From NCBI RefSeq assembly GCF_014204985.1, contig NZ_JACHMP010000001.1:1364001-1428000 (forward strand): DNA of 64,000 nt, given 5' to 3'. The DNA is from Streptosporangium becharense (GTDB lineage Bacteria > Actinomycetota > Actinomycetes > Streptosporangiales > Streptosporangiaceae). A model generated the notes under the pieces. That model searched no databases, was not told the origin of the DNA, and saw nothing but the letters and a program-made list of their open reading frames with translations. Both the position numbers and the translations under genes were made by a program. Below, one piece after another: positions 18,110 to 26,358 of the stretch (positions within the stretch are counted from its first letter, which is position 1; each line of letters begins with the position of its first letter).

Positions 18110-20860
18110 ATGACGTTAATTGAGCGGGATACCGATATCACGCATCTCACAGATCTGCTCACGGAGTGCAGGAGGGGCAGGGGTCGCGTCGCGACGATCA
18201 CCGGCCCCACCGCGACGGGGAAGACCGAACTCGTGTACGCCTTCAGCCGCCGCGCGGCCGAGGCCGGGGTCACCTGGCTGAGCGCGACCTGCTCCCAGGC
18301 GGACCGGAACCTGCCGTTCGGCGTGGTGAGCCAGCTCTTCCACAGCGCGGCGCTCTCCATCGACCACGCCTCCCGGGCGGCCAGGCTCGTGGAGGACGCC
18401 TCCCTCGGCGCAGGGGCGTCGGGTGCGCGGCCCCAGGAGTCCGAGTGGCTGCGCACGACCCAGGGCCTGTGGTCGGTCATCCTTGAAATATCAAATAAAA
18501 ACACCGTCCTCATCACGGTGGACGACGTCGAATACGCCGACTCGCTGTCGTGGCAGATTCTTCTCAATTTCGTGCACCGCCTGAAGAGCGCCAACGTATT
18601 CATCATCCTCACCGCCGCCGAGGGCCCGCAGGGCATGGACCCCCTTATCGAGATCGACCTCATGCGCCACCCCCATTACGAGCGCATCGGGCTGACCTCC
18701 CTCTCTTTCCAGGGCGTCATGGGCATGGTTTCCGCGTCCATGGGCGACGCCGCCGCGGTCGCGCTCGGACCGGCGTTCCACAGAATCACCGGGGGTAACC
18801 CGCTGCTGGTCAAGGCGTTGATGGACGACCACCGCGGCGCGGGCGCCGGTGACAGGGAACCGGCCGTGTCCGACGGTTTCTCCCGGTCGGTCCGCGCTCT
18901 GTTGCACCGCAGCGACCCGACGATGCTGATGGTCGCCCGCGCTCTCGCGGTGCTCGGGGAATTCGCCCTTCCCATTCTGCTGTCCGAATTACTGGACATC
19001 AGGACGACCACCGTCAACCAGGCGCTGAACTGCCTCGACGCCGTCGGGATCCTCGACTCCCTGCGTTTTCGTCACCCCGCGGCCCAGGCGGCGGTGCTCG
19101 ACGACCTCGACCCCTCACAACGCCGGGAGATGCACCGGCGGGCCGCGCAGCTCCTGCACGCCGAGGGTGCGGCGGCCACGGTGGTCGCCGCGCACCTCAT
19201 CGAGGCCGAGCGCTTCCAGGAGCCCTGGGCACTGGCCGAGCTGCGCGAGGCCGCCGACCAGGCGTTGCGGGACGACCGGCACGAGTTCGCGGTGCAGTGC
19301 CTCAGGCTCGCCGCCGAACTGACCGACAACGACAGGCAGCGCACGCGGACCACGACGATGCTGGCGCAGGCGGAGTGGCGCATCAACCCGGCCGCCGCCA
19401 ACCGGCACGTCGAGCCGCTCCTCGATGCCGCCCGCGAGGAGCGGCTGAGCTTCCGCGGACTGTACGCGCTGCTGAGGTTCCTGCTCTGGTACGGGCAGCA
19501 CGACGAGGCCGTGGAGGTGCTGGGGCGGATGGCCGGGCGGGCCGCCGAACCGGGAGCGGACGACGCCGCCGCCCGGCTCGACGCCGTCCGCCGCTGGCTG
19601 TCGTGCACGCACCCCTCCGTGCTCGCCCGTGCCGGCGGGGGCACCGTCACCGGCGGGGCGGACACCCCGGCCCCGGGTTCGCACCCGCGGGGAGCAGGGG
19701 CCACGCTGCTGGCCTCCATGCTGCGCGACGGCCCGGACGCCGGCACGGCCGACGCCGCCGAGCGCGTCCTGCGCTCCGCCACCCTGGACGAGGCGAACCT
19801 GGACGCCGCGGAGTCGGCGCTGTTCTCCCTGATACACGCGGATCGGACGGACAAGGCCGCCTCCTGGTGCGACGTGCTGTACGCCGAGGCCGTCCGGCGC
19901 CGCTCCCCCACCTGGCGTGCCCTGTTCGCCTCCCTGCGCGCGAGCATCGCCATCCGCCAGGGTGACCTGGTGGCGGCCGAGAAGTACGCCCGCACGGCGC
20001 TGGACATCCTGCCGCCGCGCAGCCTGGGCGTCCGCATCGGGTTGCCGCTGGCCGCGCTGGTGAGCGCCACCACGGAGATGGGCAAGTACGACGTCGCCGC
20101 GCAGTACCTCAGGCAGCCGGTCCCGGACACGATCTTCGAGACCCGGTTCGGGCTGTACTACCTGCAGGCGCGGGCCCGTTACCATCTGGCGACCGACCAG
20201 GCGCACGCCGCGCTCAGCGACTTCTCCGACTGCGGGCGGCTGATGCGCGACTGGGAGCTGGACACCCCCACGCTCGTGCCCTGGCGTCACGGTGCCGCCG
20301 CCGCGCTGCTCCAGATGGGTCAGCAGGAGCAGGCACGCGCGCTCCTGGAGCAGCCCTACGACCTGGCGAGCGGCGACTCGCTGCGGATCCGGGGCATCGC
20401 GCAGCGCCTGCTCGCCGCGGCCAGCGACCTGCGGCAGCGGCCCCCGCTGCTCCGCGAGGCGATCGACATGCTCCAGACCGCGGGAGACCGCCTGGAGATG
20501 GCCTACGCGCTGGTGGACCTCACCCACACGCTCAACGAGCTGGGCGAGCCCAACAAGGCACGGATGATCGGCTACCGGGCCGACAGCGTGGCCGGCGAGT
20601 GCCGGGCCGAACCGCTGCGGCAGGCCGTGCGGCACAGCACCGACGGCGGCGAGAGCGGTGGCGGCCCGGAGGCGATCAGCGTGCTCAGCGACGCCGAGCA
20701 GCGCGTGGCCTCGCTCGCCGCCCTGGGCTACACCAACCGCGAGATCTCCAGGAAGATCTACATCACCGTCAGCACGGTGGAGCAGCACCTGACCCGCATC
20801 TACCGCAAGCTCAACGTGCGGGGCCGCAGGGACCTGCCCGCGCAGTTCTCCCAGATGTGA
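18110..20860 (+). CDS. LAL-type LuxR transcriptional regulator, probable cluster activator
   Basis: 916 residues. N-terminal ATPase with Walker A GPTATGKT (32-39) and Walker B VLITVDDVEYAD (Asp138-Asp139), a long helical TPR-like middle, and a C-terminal LuxR helix-turn-helix (LSDAEQRVASLAALGYTNRE and following). ATG at 18110 has GGGAG five bases upstream, better than the ATG at 18086. Codons 3 and 294 are TTA (18116-18118 and 18989-18991), so translation should depend on the rare bldA-type leucine tRNA and be delayed in growth. It is the only large pathway-specific regulator seen and probably acts through the G-rich boxes. Confidence 0.93.
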   Translation: MTLIERDTDITHLTDLLTECRRGRGRVATITGPTATGKTELVYAFSRRAAEAGVTWLSATCSQADRNLPFGVVSQLFHSAALSIDHASRAARLVEDASLGAGASGARPQESEWLRTTQGLWSVILEISNKNTVLITVDDVEYADSLSWQILLNFVHRLKSANVFIILTAAEGPQGMDPLIEIDLMRHPHYERIGLTSLSFQGVMGMVSASMGDAAAVALGPAFHRITGGNPLLVKALMDDHRGAGAGDREPAVSDGFSRSVRALLHRSDPTMLMVARALAVLGEFALPILLSELLDIRTTTVNQALNCLDAVGILDSLRFRHPAAQAAVLDDLDPSQRREMHRRAAQLLHAEGAAATVVAAHLIEAERFQEPWALAELREAADQALRDDRHEFAVQCLRLAAELTDNDRQRTRTTTMLAQAEWRINPAAANRHVEPLLDAAREERLSFRGLYALLRFLLWYGQHDEAVEVLGRMAGRAAEPGADDAAARLDAVRRWLSCTHPSVLARAGGGTVTGGADTPAPGSHPRGAGATLLASMLRDGPDAGTADAAERVLRSATLDEANLDAAESALFSLIHADRTDKAASWCDVLYAEAVRRRSPTWRALFASLRASIAIRQGDLVAAEKYARTALDILPPRSLGVRIGLPLAALVSATTEMGKYDVAAQYLRQPVPDTIFETRFGLYYLQARARYHLATDQAHAALSDFSDCGRLMRDWELDTPTLVPWRHGAAAALLQMGQQEQARALLEQPYDLASGDSLRIRGIAQRLLAAASDLRQRPPLLREAIDMLQTAGDRLEMAYALVDLTHTLNELGEPNKARMIGYRADSVAGECRAEPLRQAVRHSTDGGESGGGPEAISVLSDAEQRVASLAALGYTNREISRKIYITVSTVEQHLTRIYRKLNVRGRRDLPAQFSQM

Positions 20861-20934
20861 CGCCGGCCGCCCCGGCGCGACGTCCCCGCCGGGGGCGGCC
20901 CGGTGCAGGCGCACCCCGTCCGGGGTGGAACCGG

Positions 20935-20990
20935 CTCGCCGCCCGCGTCCGCCGCCGGTGGGGGACGACCGGGGGTACGCGGGCGGCGAG
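20935..20990. terminator. Convergent terminator between LAL and exporter genes
   Basis: Perfect 14-bp arms CTCGCCGCCCGCGT / ACGCGGGCGGCGAG, extended by a further bulged AACCG/CGGTT pair, with a 28-base loop. Confidence 0.5.
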
Positions 20991-20994
20991 CGGT

Positions 20995-22536
20995 TCACTC
21001 GGTGCGGGCGTCCGCGGTGGAGGCGTCCACCCGCACCTTCCGGAGAAGGATCGTGGCCAGTACGGCCGTCGCCGCCATGAGGACCGTGCCCATGAGCGCG
21101 GCGACCTGCATACCCCCGGTGAACGCCGCCCGTGCGACGTCGAGCAGCTCCGCCCCGGCCTGTTCCGGCAGCCGGCCGGCCACCCCGACCGCGCCGCCCA
21201 GGGTCTCGCGGGCCGCCTCGGCGTCCTCGGGGGACAGTTCGGCCGGGGCCGCCGTGGTGAACTCGTCGCGGTAGACGGCGAGGCCGACGCTGCCCAGGAT
21301 GGCGATGCCGAGCGCACCGCCGAGCTCGGTCGCGGCCTCCAGGACGGCGGAGGCCGAACCGGCGCGCTCCGGCGGGGCGACCGCGACGATCATGTCGGAG
21401 GCCAGCGCCTGCACCGCGCCGATCCCCGCTCCCAGCAGGACCAGGCCGACGATCAGCACCCACCGCTCGGAGTCGACGTCGACCTGGCTCATCGCCAGGA
21501 AGCCCGCGGCGCCGAGCGCCATGCCGCCGCCCATGATGTGCCCGGGACGGACCCGCTGGGCCAGCGCGGCGGCCAGGATCGAGCCGACCAGGGCCATACC
21601 GGCCGCCGGCAGCGTCAGCAGCCCCGCGACGAACGGCCGCAGCCCCAGCACCATCTGCAGGTACTGCGCGATGAAGTAGAACAGGCCGACCAGCGCGAAG
21701 ATCGCGAGCGTGCTCGTGATCAGCGACATGGTGAAGCCGCGACCGGCGAACAGCCGCAGGTCGAGCATCGGGTCGGGCAGCTTGCGCTGCCTGTTCAGGA
21801 ACGCGGCCCCGATCAGCAGTCCGGCGACGACGCTCAGCACCGACACGGCGCCGAAGTCGTCGGCGGCGAACTGCTTGACCCCGTAGACGATCGGCAGCAC
21901 CGCCGCCAGCGACAGTACGGCACTGAGCAGGTCGAACCTGCCGGGGTCGGGGTCACGGTACTCGGGCAGCAGGATCGGCCCCAGCACCAGCAGCAGCAAC
22001 ATGACGGGAACGTTGATCAGGAAGACCGAACCCCACCAGAAGTGCTCCAGCAGCCAGCCGCCCACGATCGGCCCGAGCACGCTTCCGCCGGCGAAACTCG
22101 CCGCCCACAGGGCGATGGCCATCCGGCGCTGCCGCTGGTCGTGGAACATGTTGCGGATCAGCGCGAGGGTGGGCGGCATCAGGCTCGCGGCCGCGGCTCC
22201 CTGCAGAGCGCGGGCCGCGATGAGCAGGTCGGCGTTGGGTGCGTACGCGGCGATGACCGAGGTGATCCCGAACGCCGTGGCGCCGAGCAGCAGCAGCTTG
22301 CGGCGGCCGATCCGGTCGCCCAGGGTGCCCATCGTGATCAGCAGGCCGGCCAGCAGGAAGGCGTAGATGTCGACGATCCACAACAGCTGCGACCCGGTGG
22401 GGGACAGGTCGGCGCTCAGGAAGGGCAGTGCGAAGTACAGCACTGTCACCGTCACCGAGATGAGCAAGACAGGCAGGACCAGCACGGCGAGCCCGAGCCA
22501 CTCCTTCCGTCCGGCCGTCGTCACGTCTCGTACCAC
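20995..22536 (-). CDS. MFS drug exporter, 14-TM DHA2 type
   Basis: 513 residues with about 14 hydrophobic segments. Motif A GTLGDRIGRRK lies between TM2 and TM3, and motif C-type glycines are in GGSVLGPIVGG. GTG at 22536 is chosen because GAGGAG lies seven bases upstream; an ATG at 22566 lacks a ribosome site. Proton-driven export of a hydrophobic or cationic compound is expected, probably the cluster product and hence self-resistance. Divergent from a TetR-family regulator with palindromes between them. Confidence 0.92.
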   Translation of the reverse strand: MVRDVTTAGRKEWLGLAVLVLPVLLISVTVTVLYFALPFLSADLSPTGSQLLWIVDIYAFLLAGLLITMGTLGDRIGRRKLLLLGATAFGITSVIAAYAPNADLLIAARALQGAAAASLMPPTLALIRNMFHDQRQRRMAIALWAASFAGGSVLGPIVGGWLLEHFWWGSVFLINVPVMLLLLVLGPILLPEYRDPDPGRFDLLSAVLSLAAVLPIVYGVKQFAADDFGAVSVLSVVAGLLIGAAFLNRQRKLPDPMLDLRLFAGRGFTMSLITSTLAIFALVGLFYFIAQYLQMVLGLRPFVAGLLTLPAAGMALVGSILAAALAQRVRPGHIMGGGMALGAAGFLAMSQVDVDSERWVLIVGLVLLGAGIGAVQALASDMIVAVAPPERAGSASAVLEAATELGGALGIAILGSVGLAVYRDEFTTAAPAELSPEDAEAARETLGGAVGVAGRLPEQAGAELLDVARAAFTGGMQVAALMGTVLMAATAVLATILLRKVRVDASTADARTE

Positions 22537-22570
22537 GGTCTCACTCCTCAAGTACTTTGTACGCATGAAG

Positions 22571-22589
22571 GTGCATACATCGTACGCAC
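22571..22589. promoter_or_regulatory. Probable operator in the exporter promoter
   Basis: Imperfect inverted repeat GTGCATAC-ATC-GTACGCAC (7 of 8 positions match), 35 bp upstream of the exporter start. A likely binding site for the divergent TetR-family protein. Confidence 0.5.
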
Positions 22590-22732
22590 ACTCCTGCGGG
22601 ACGCACAACGCCCACCCGTCCGGGACACCTCCCGGTTTCCCCGGGAAATCCCAGGAAACAAGGGGGAGTCAATCCATCCGCAGCCGTCCGGCGTACATTA
22701 ACGTCACACGCCGGCTCCCAATTACGTCACAG

Positions 22733-22744
22733 AACACATGTGTT
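22733..22744. promoter_or_regulatory. 12-bp palindrome upstream of the TetR-family gene
   Basis: Perfect palindrome AACACATGTGTT, 50 bp before the regulator start codon. Possible autoregulatory operator. It differs in sequence from the repeat near the exporter. Confidence 0.4.
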
Positions 22745-22793
22745 AGAGTTTCGTCACGCACAGCCTGGTGAGACAGAGCCGAGCGAGGGACCC

Positions 22794-23795
22794 ATGTTGA
22801 TGTGCGCACAGTGTGGAAAGCCGTTGCAGGCCGCGCCCCGGGGGCGGCGCCCCCGGTACTGTTCGCGGGCGTGCCAGGCGCGGGCGTACCGGTCCCGCGC
22901 CGCCGAACGCGTCGCGCCGCCCGCCGCCGAGCCGGCCGCCACCCGGACGGCGGTGCCCGCCGTCCGGACCGTTCTCCCGTCCGCGGACGGAACCGGCGAG
23001 TCCGCGGGTTACGACGATCTCGGCGATGCCCGCCCCGTGACGGGCGAGCACGCGGCGGCCACGCCGGAGGGCTCCGAACTCCGGAGCGGGTTGAGCACCG
23101 AGCGGATCGTACGCGCCGCGATCCGCATCGCCGACGCCGAAGGACTGGACGCGCTGTCCATGCGCCGGGTCGCGACCGAGCTCGGTGCGGGCACGATGTC
23201 GCTGTACCGCTACGTGCTGGGCAAGGACGCGCTGATCGAGCTGATGGTGGACGCCGTCTTCGGTGAGAACGCATACCCGGCTCCCGTTCCCGGGAACTGG
23301 CGCGCGAGGCTGGAGGCGGCCGCGCGGCGGGAGTGGACGATGTACTCCAGACACCCCTGGGTGCTGCGGGTCATCGCCACGCCCCGCCCTCCCCTCGGGC
23401 CGAATCTGCTCACCGACGTCGAGTGGACGATGCGAGCCCTGGACGGTCTGGGCCTGGACTCCAGGACGATGCAGTGGGTGGCCACCATGGTGAGCGCACA
23501 GGTGCAAGGCGCGGCGCTGATGCTGGTGAACGAGGCGGAGACCGAGCGGCGCACCGGCGTCACGACACCGCAGTGGCGCGCGTCGAAGACGCCGATGCTC
23601 CGGGAGATCCTGGAATCCGGCCGGTTCCCGATGCTGTCCCGGTTCTACGCCGAGCAGGGCGACCAGATCGACATCGACGAGTGGTTCGAGTTCAGCCTGC
23701 GGCGTCTCCTCGACGGCCTCGCCGTGCTGATCGAGCACCGGGAGGGAGAACCCTGCGGCAGGGGGGCGGACCCGGTGGGCGGGATGGTCGGGTAG
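22794..23795 (+). CDS. TetR-family regulator with N-terminal zinc ribbon
   Basis: 333 residues. Residues 1-33 carry Cys4, Cys7, Cys23 and Cys27 (CAQCGKP and CSRACQARAYR), a probable zinc ribbon. A Pro/Ala-rich linker leads to a TetR helix-turn-helix at about 105-145 (SMRRVATELGAGTMSLYRYV). The C-terminal ligand domain resembles tetracycline-repressor types. ATG at 22794 has GAGGG five bases upstream. Divergent from the MFS exporter, which it presumably represses until the product or a related ligand binds. Confidence 0.88.
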   Translation: MLMCAQCGKPLQAAPRGRRPRYCSRACQARAYRSRAAERVAPPAAEPAATRTAVPAVRTVLPSADGTGESAGYDDLGDARPVTGEHAAATPEGSELRSGLSTERIVRAAIRIADAEGLDALSMRRVATELGAGTMSLYRYVLGKDALIELMVDAVFGENAYPAPVPGNWRARLEAAARREWTMYSRHPWVLRVIATPRPPLGPNLLTDVEWTMRALDGLGLDSRTMQWVATMVSAQVQGAALMLVNEAETERRTGVTTPQWRASKTPMLREILESGRFPMLSRFYAEQGDQIDIDEWFEFSLRRLLDGLAVLIEHREGEPCGRGADPVGGMVG

Positions 23796-23823
23796 CGGGG
23801 AGAGGGCGGTCCGGCCGGGCCCG

Positions 23824-24123
23824 TCATTCGGCGATTCTCGTGCGGGTCGTCCACCGGAAGAGCAACGGTTCCCGGCCGTCGGCCCCCGGCGACTCCTCAT
23901 GCCACTCGAAGTGCTCGTAGCCATTGTTACGGGGAATCTTTATCTTTCCCCCCGCGGCCATCACCCCGTCGACGCGGAGCGTACGCGGAATATCGGCCGG
24001 GCCGCCCTCGAGTATGACGTCGACATCCGCCCGGTCGGACGCCGGGGAAACAAATCCGGGATGAATACGGCTTTCCGTCCCGGCGCCTGGGGCGCCGTCG
24101 GCCGGACCGGTGGAAACATGCAC
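23824..24123 (-). CDS. DUF5988-like small protein
   Basis: 99 residues. Conserved-looking parts are VDVILEGGPADIPRT, KIKIPRNNGYEHFEW and FRWTTRTRIAE, the pattern I associate with DUF5988, a family often found in antibiotic gene clusters and of unknown function. GTG start at 24123 has GGAGG eight bases upstream. It is 76 bp after rmlA on the same strand, so the two are probably cotranscribed. No transmembrane segment or catalytic motif is evident. Confidence 0.7.
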   Translation of the reverse strand: MHVSTGPADGAPGAGTESRIHPGFVSPASDRADVDVILEGGPADIPRTLRVDGVMAAGGKIKIPRNNGYEHFEWHEESPGADGREPLLFRWTTRTRIAE

Positions 24124-24199
24124 CTGGAATACCTCCGATCGGTGTTCTCACCTGATGTGATCCGTGTTCCCGGGCCGGCCACCGCCCGGTGCCGGTGGT

Positions 24200-25072
24200 T
24201 CAGCCGAACTCCGCGGCGACCGCGCGCACGTACCGCCCGTAGCTGGAGGCGGCGAGTTCGGCCCCCAGCCTGTCGCAGGCCTCCGCGTCGATGAAGCCCA
24301 TGCGCAGGGCGATCTCCTCGACGCACGCGATGCGCACACCCTGCCGGTGCTCCAGCACCTGCACGTACTGGCTGGCCTGGAGGATGGACTCCGGGGTCCC
24401 GGCGTCCAGCCAGGCGAACCCCCTGCCCAGGTCGTACAGCCGGGCCTTGCCCCGGTCGAGGTAGGTCCGGTTGACGTCGGTGATCTCCAGTTCGCCCCGG
24501 GGGGACGGCCTGAGGTTCTTGGCGATGTCGATCACGTCGTTGTCGTAGAGGTACAGGCCGACGATGGCGCGGTTGGACCGCGGCCGCTCGGGCTTCTCCT
24601 CGATGGACAGCAGCCTGCCCTCGGCGTCCGTCTCCCCGATGCCGTAGCGCTCGGGATCGCTGACCGGGTAGCCGAACAGCACACACCCGTCCACGTCCGT
24701 GACGTTCTCCTGGAGGATGTCGTAGAAGGAGTGCCCGTGGAAGATGTTGTCCCCGAGCACCAGGGCCACCGTGTCGCCGCCGATGTGGTCCGCTCCGACG
24801 ATGAACGCGTCCGCCAGGCCCCTCGGCTCGTCCTGCTGGGCGTAGCTGATGGTGAGACCGAGATGCGATCCGTCCCGCAGCAGGCGGGCGATCTGAGGCA
24901 GGTCGGTGGGCGTGGAGATGACCAGGATGTCCCTGATGCCGGCGAGCATGAGCGCCGACAGCGGATAATAGATCATCGGTTTGTCGTTGACGGGCAGAAG
25001 CTGCTTGGAGACGGCAAGCGTCAGCGGATATAGCCTCGTGCCGTGACCGCCCGCGAGAATGATGCCTTTCAT
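24200..25072 (-). CDS. rmlA: Glucose-1-phosphate thymidylyltransferase
   Basis: 290 residues, normal for the short RmlA type. Nucleotide-binding motif GIILAGGHGTRLYPLT, then SKQLLPVNDKPMIYYPL, LVLGDNIFHG and EEKPERPRSN. It makes dTDP-glucose from glucose 1-phosphate and dTTP, the entry step to dTDP-deoxysugars. ATG at 25072, AAGGG nine bases upstream. A paired G-rich box about 95-120 bp upstream ties it to the polyketide cluster instead of cell-wall rhamnose synthesis. Confidence 0.95.
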   Translation of the reverse strand: MKGIILAGGHGTRLYPLTLAVSKQLLPVNDKPMIYYPLSALMLAGIRDILVISTPTDLPQIARLLRDGSHLGLTISYAQQDEPRGLADAFIVGADHIGGDTVALVLGDNIFHGHSFYDILQENVTDVDGCVLFGYPVSDPERYGIGETDAEGRLLSIEEKPERPRSNRAIVGLYLYDNDVIDIAKNLRPSPRGELEITDVNRTYLDRGKARLYDLGRGFAWLDAGTPESILQASQYVQVLEHRQGVRIACVEEIALRMGFIDAEACDRLGAELAASSYGRYVRAVAAEFG

Positions 25073-25164
25073 GGAAAAGCCCTTCGTGGCGAAGCCAGCC
25101 GGCGGGAGTAGATGGATGGCTGACCGTTGGGGAGAAGACTCACACGGGCCATAGACGCCATCAA

Positions 25165-25192
25165 CCCCCTACCGGCGCCTCCCGTCCCCCTA
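25165..25192 (-). promoter_or_regulatory. Cluster-wide G-rich box, copy 5 (toward rmlA)
   Basis: Minus strand carries two TAGGGGG half-sites 21 bp apart (two helical turns) with a weaker G-rich stretch between. The inner one runs into TTGATG. Located in the 264-bp rmlA-rmlB divergent gap. Confidence 0.5.
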
Positions 25193-25336
25193 TTCCCGGG
25201 TGACGAATTCACTGCGGTGATCGGGGCTTCTCACGCCGGAGCCCACCCTTTACAGTCGGAAACCGCGCCTTCCGGAACCGCGGAACGGAGATCGGCGCCT
25301 CCCCTGCCCAGTGACCACAGCGAGGTGGATCTTTCC

Positions 25337-26311
25337 ATGCGGATTCTCGTCACCGGAGGTGCCGGGTTCATCGGCTCGCACTACGTGCGAACCCTCCTCG
25401 GGACGGACGGGCCGGAGACGGTCACCGTCCTGGACAAGCTCACCTACGCCGGAAACCTCGCCAACCTCGCCGCGGTCAGCGGCAGCGACCGCTTCACGTT
25501 CGTCCAGGGCGACATCTGCGACGTGGAGCTGACCGGCAAGCTCGTCGCCGAACACGACCAGGTGGTCCACTTCGCCGCCGAGTCCCACGTCGACCGGTCC
25601 ATCCTCGGCGCCGCCGAATTCGTCAGGACCAACGTGACGGGCACCCAGACGCTCCTGGACGCCGCGCTCCACGGCGGGCCGACGACCTTCGTGCACGTCT
25701 CCACCGACGAGGTCTACGGCTCGATCTCCGAGGGCTCCTGGCCGGAGACCGACCCGCTGCGGCCCAACTCCCCCTACGCCGCGTCCAAGGCGGCCGGCGA
25801 CCTGCTCGCGCTCTCCTACCACCGCACCCACGGGCTGGACGTCCGGGTGACCCGCTGCTCGAACAACTACGGACCCCACCACTTCCCCGAGAAGGTCATC
25901 CCGCTGTTCATCACGAACCTGCTCGACGGCAGGAAGGTCCCGCTCTACGGCGACGGCCTCAACGTACGCGACTGGCTGCACGTCGACGACCACGTCCGGG
26001 GCATCGAGCTGGTCCGCGCGGCGGGCCGTCCCGGCGAGGTCTACAACATCGGCGGCGGCACCGAGCTGACCAACCGCGAGCTGACCGGCATGCTGCTCGC
26101 GGCCTGCGGCGCGGACGAGAGCATGATCGACTACGTCGACGACCGCAAGGGACACGACCGCCGCTACTCGGTCGACTGGAGCAAGATCCGCGATGAGCTG
26201 GGCTACCGGCCGCGCAAGGACTTCACGACGGGCCTGGCCGAGACGGTGGCCTGGTACCGCGACAACCGCGCCTGGTGGGAGCCGCTCAAGTCCGGCCTGC
26301 GCGCCACCTGA
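25337..26311 (+). CDS. rmlB: dTDP-glucose 4,6-dehydratase
   Basis: 324 residues, extended short-chain dehydrogenase. NAD motif VTGGAGFIGSHYV, catalytic STDEVYG, YAASKAA and NNYGPHHFPEK, and late WLHVDDHVRG. It converts dTDP-glucose to dTDP-4-keto-6-deoxyglucose, the substrate of the epimerases and aminotransferase here. ATG at 25337 follows GAGGTGG. Divergent from rmlA; no G-rich box points its way. Confidence 0.95.
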   Translation: MRILVTGGAGFIGSHYVRTLLGTDGPETVTVLDKLTYAGNLANLAAVSGSDRFTFVQGDICDVELTGKLVAEHDQVVHFAAESHVDRSILGAAEFVRTNVTGTQTLLDAALHGGPTTFVHVSTDEVYGSISEGSWPETDPLRPNSPYAASKAAGDLLALSYHRTHGLDVRVTRCSNNYGPHHFPEKVIPLFITNLLDGRKVPLYGDGLNVRDWLHVDDHVRGIELVRAAGRPGEVYNIGGGTELTNRELTGMLLAACGADESMIDYVDDRKGHDRRYSVDWSKIRDELGYRPRKDFTTGLAETVAWYRDNRAWWEPLKSGLRAT

Positions 26312-26321
26312 CCGCCGGGCA

Positions 26322-26349
26322 CGGGGCCCGGCGGAGGGGCCGGGCCCCG
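26322..26349. terminator. Convergent terminator between rmlB and second epimerase gene
   Basis: 11-bp perfect inverted repeat CGGGGCCCGGC / GCCGGGCCCCG with a 6-base loop filling the 47-bp gap. Confidence 0.65.
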
Positions 26350-26358
26350 CGAGGCCCG

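Noticed and set aside
19115-21463. 782-codon antisense frame across the LAL gene
   Set aside because: Composition shadow of the real regulator gene; no ribosome site and no domain.
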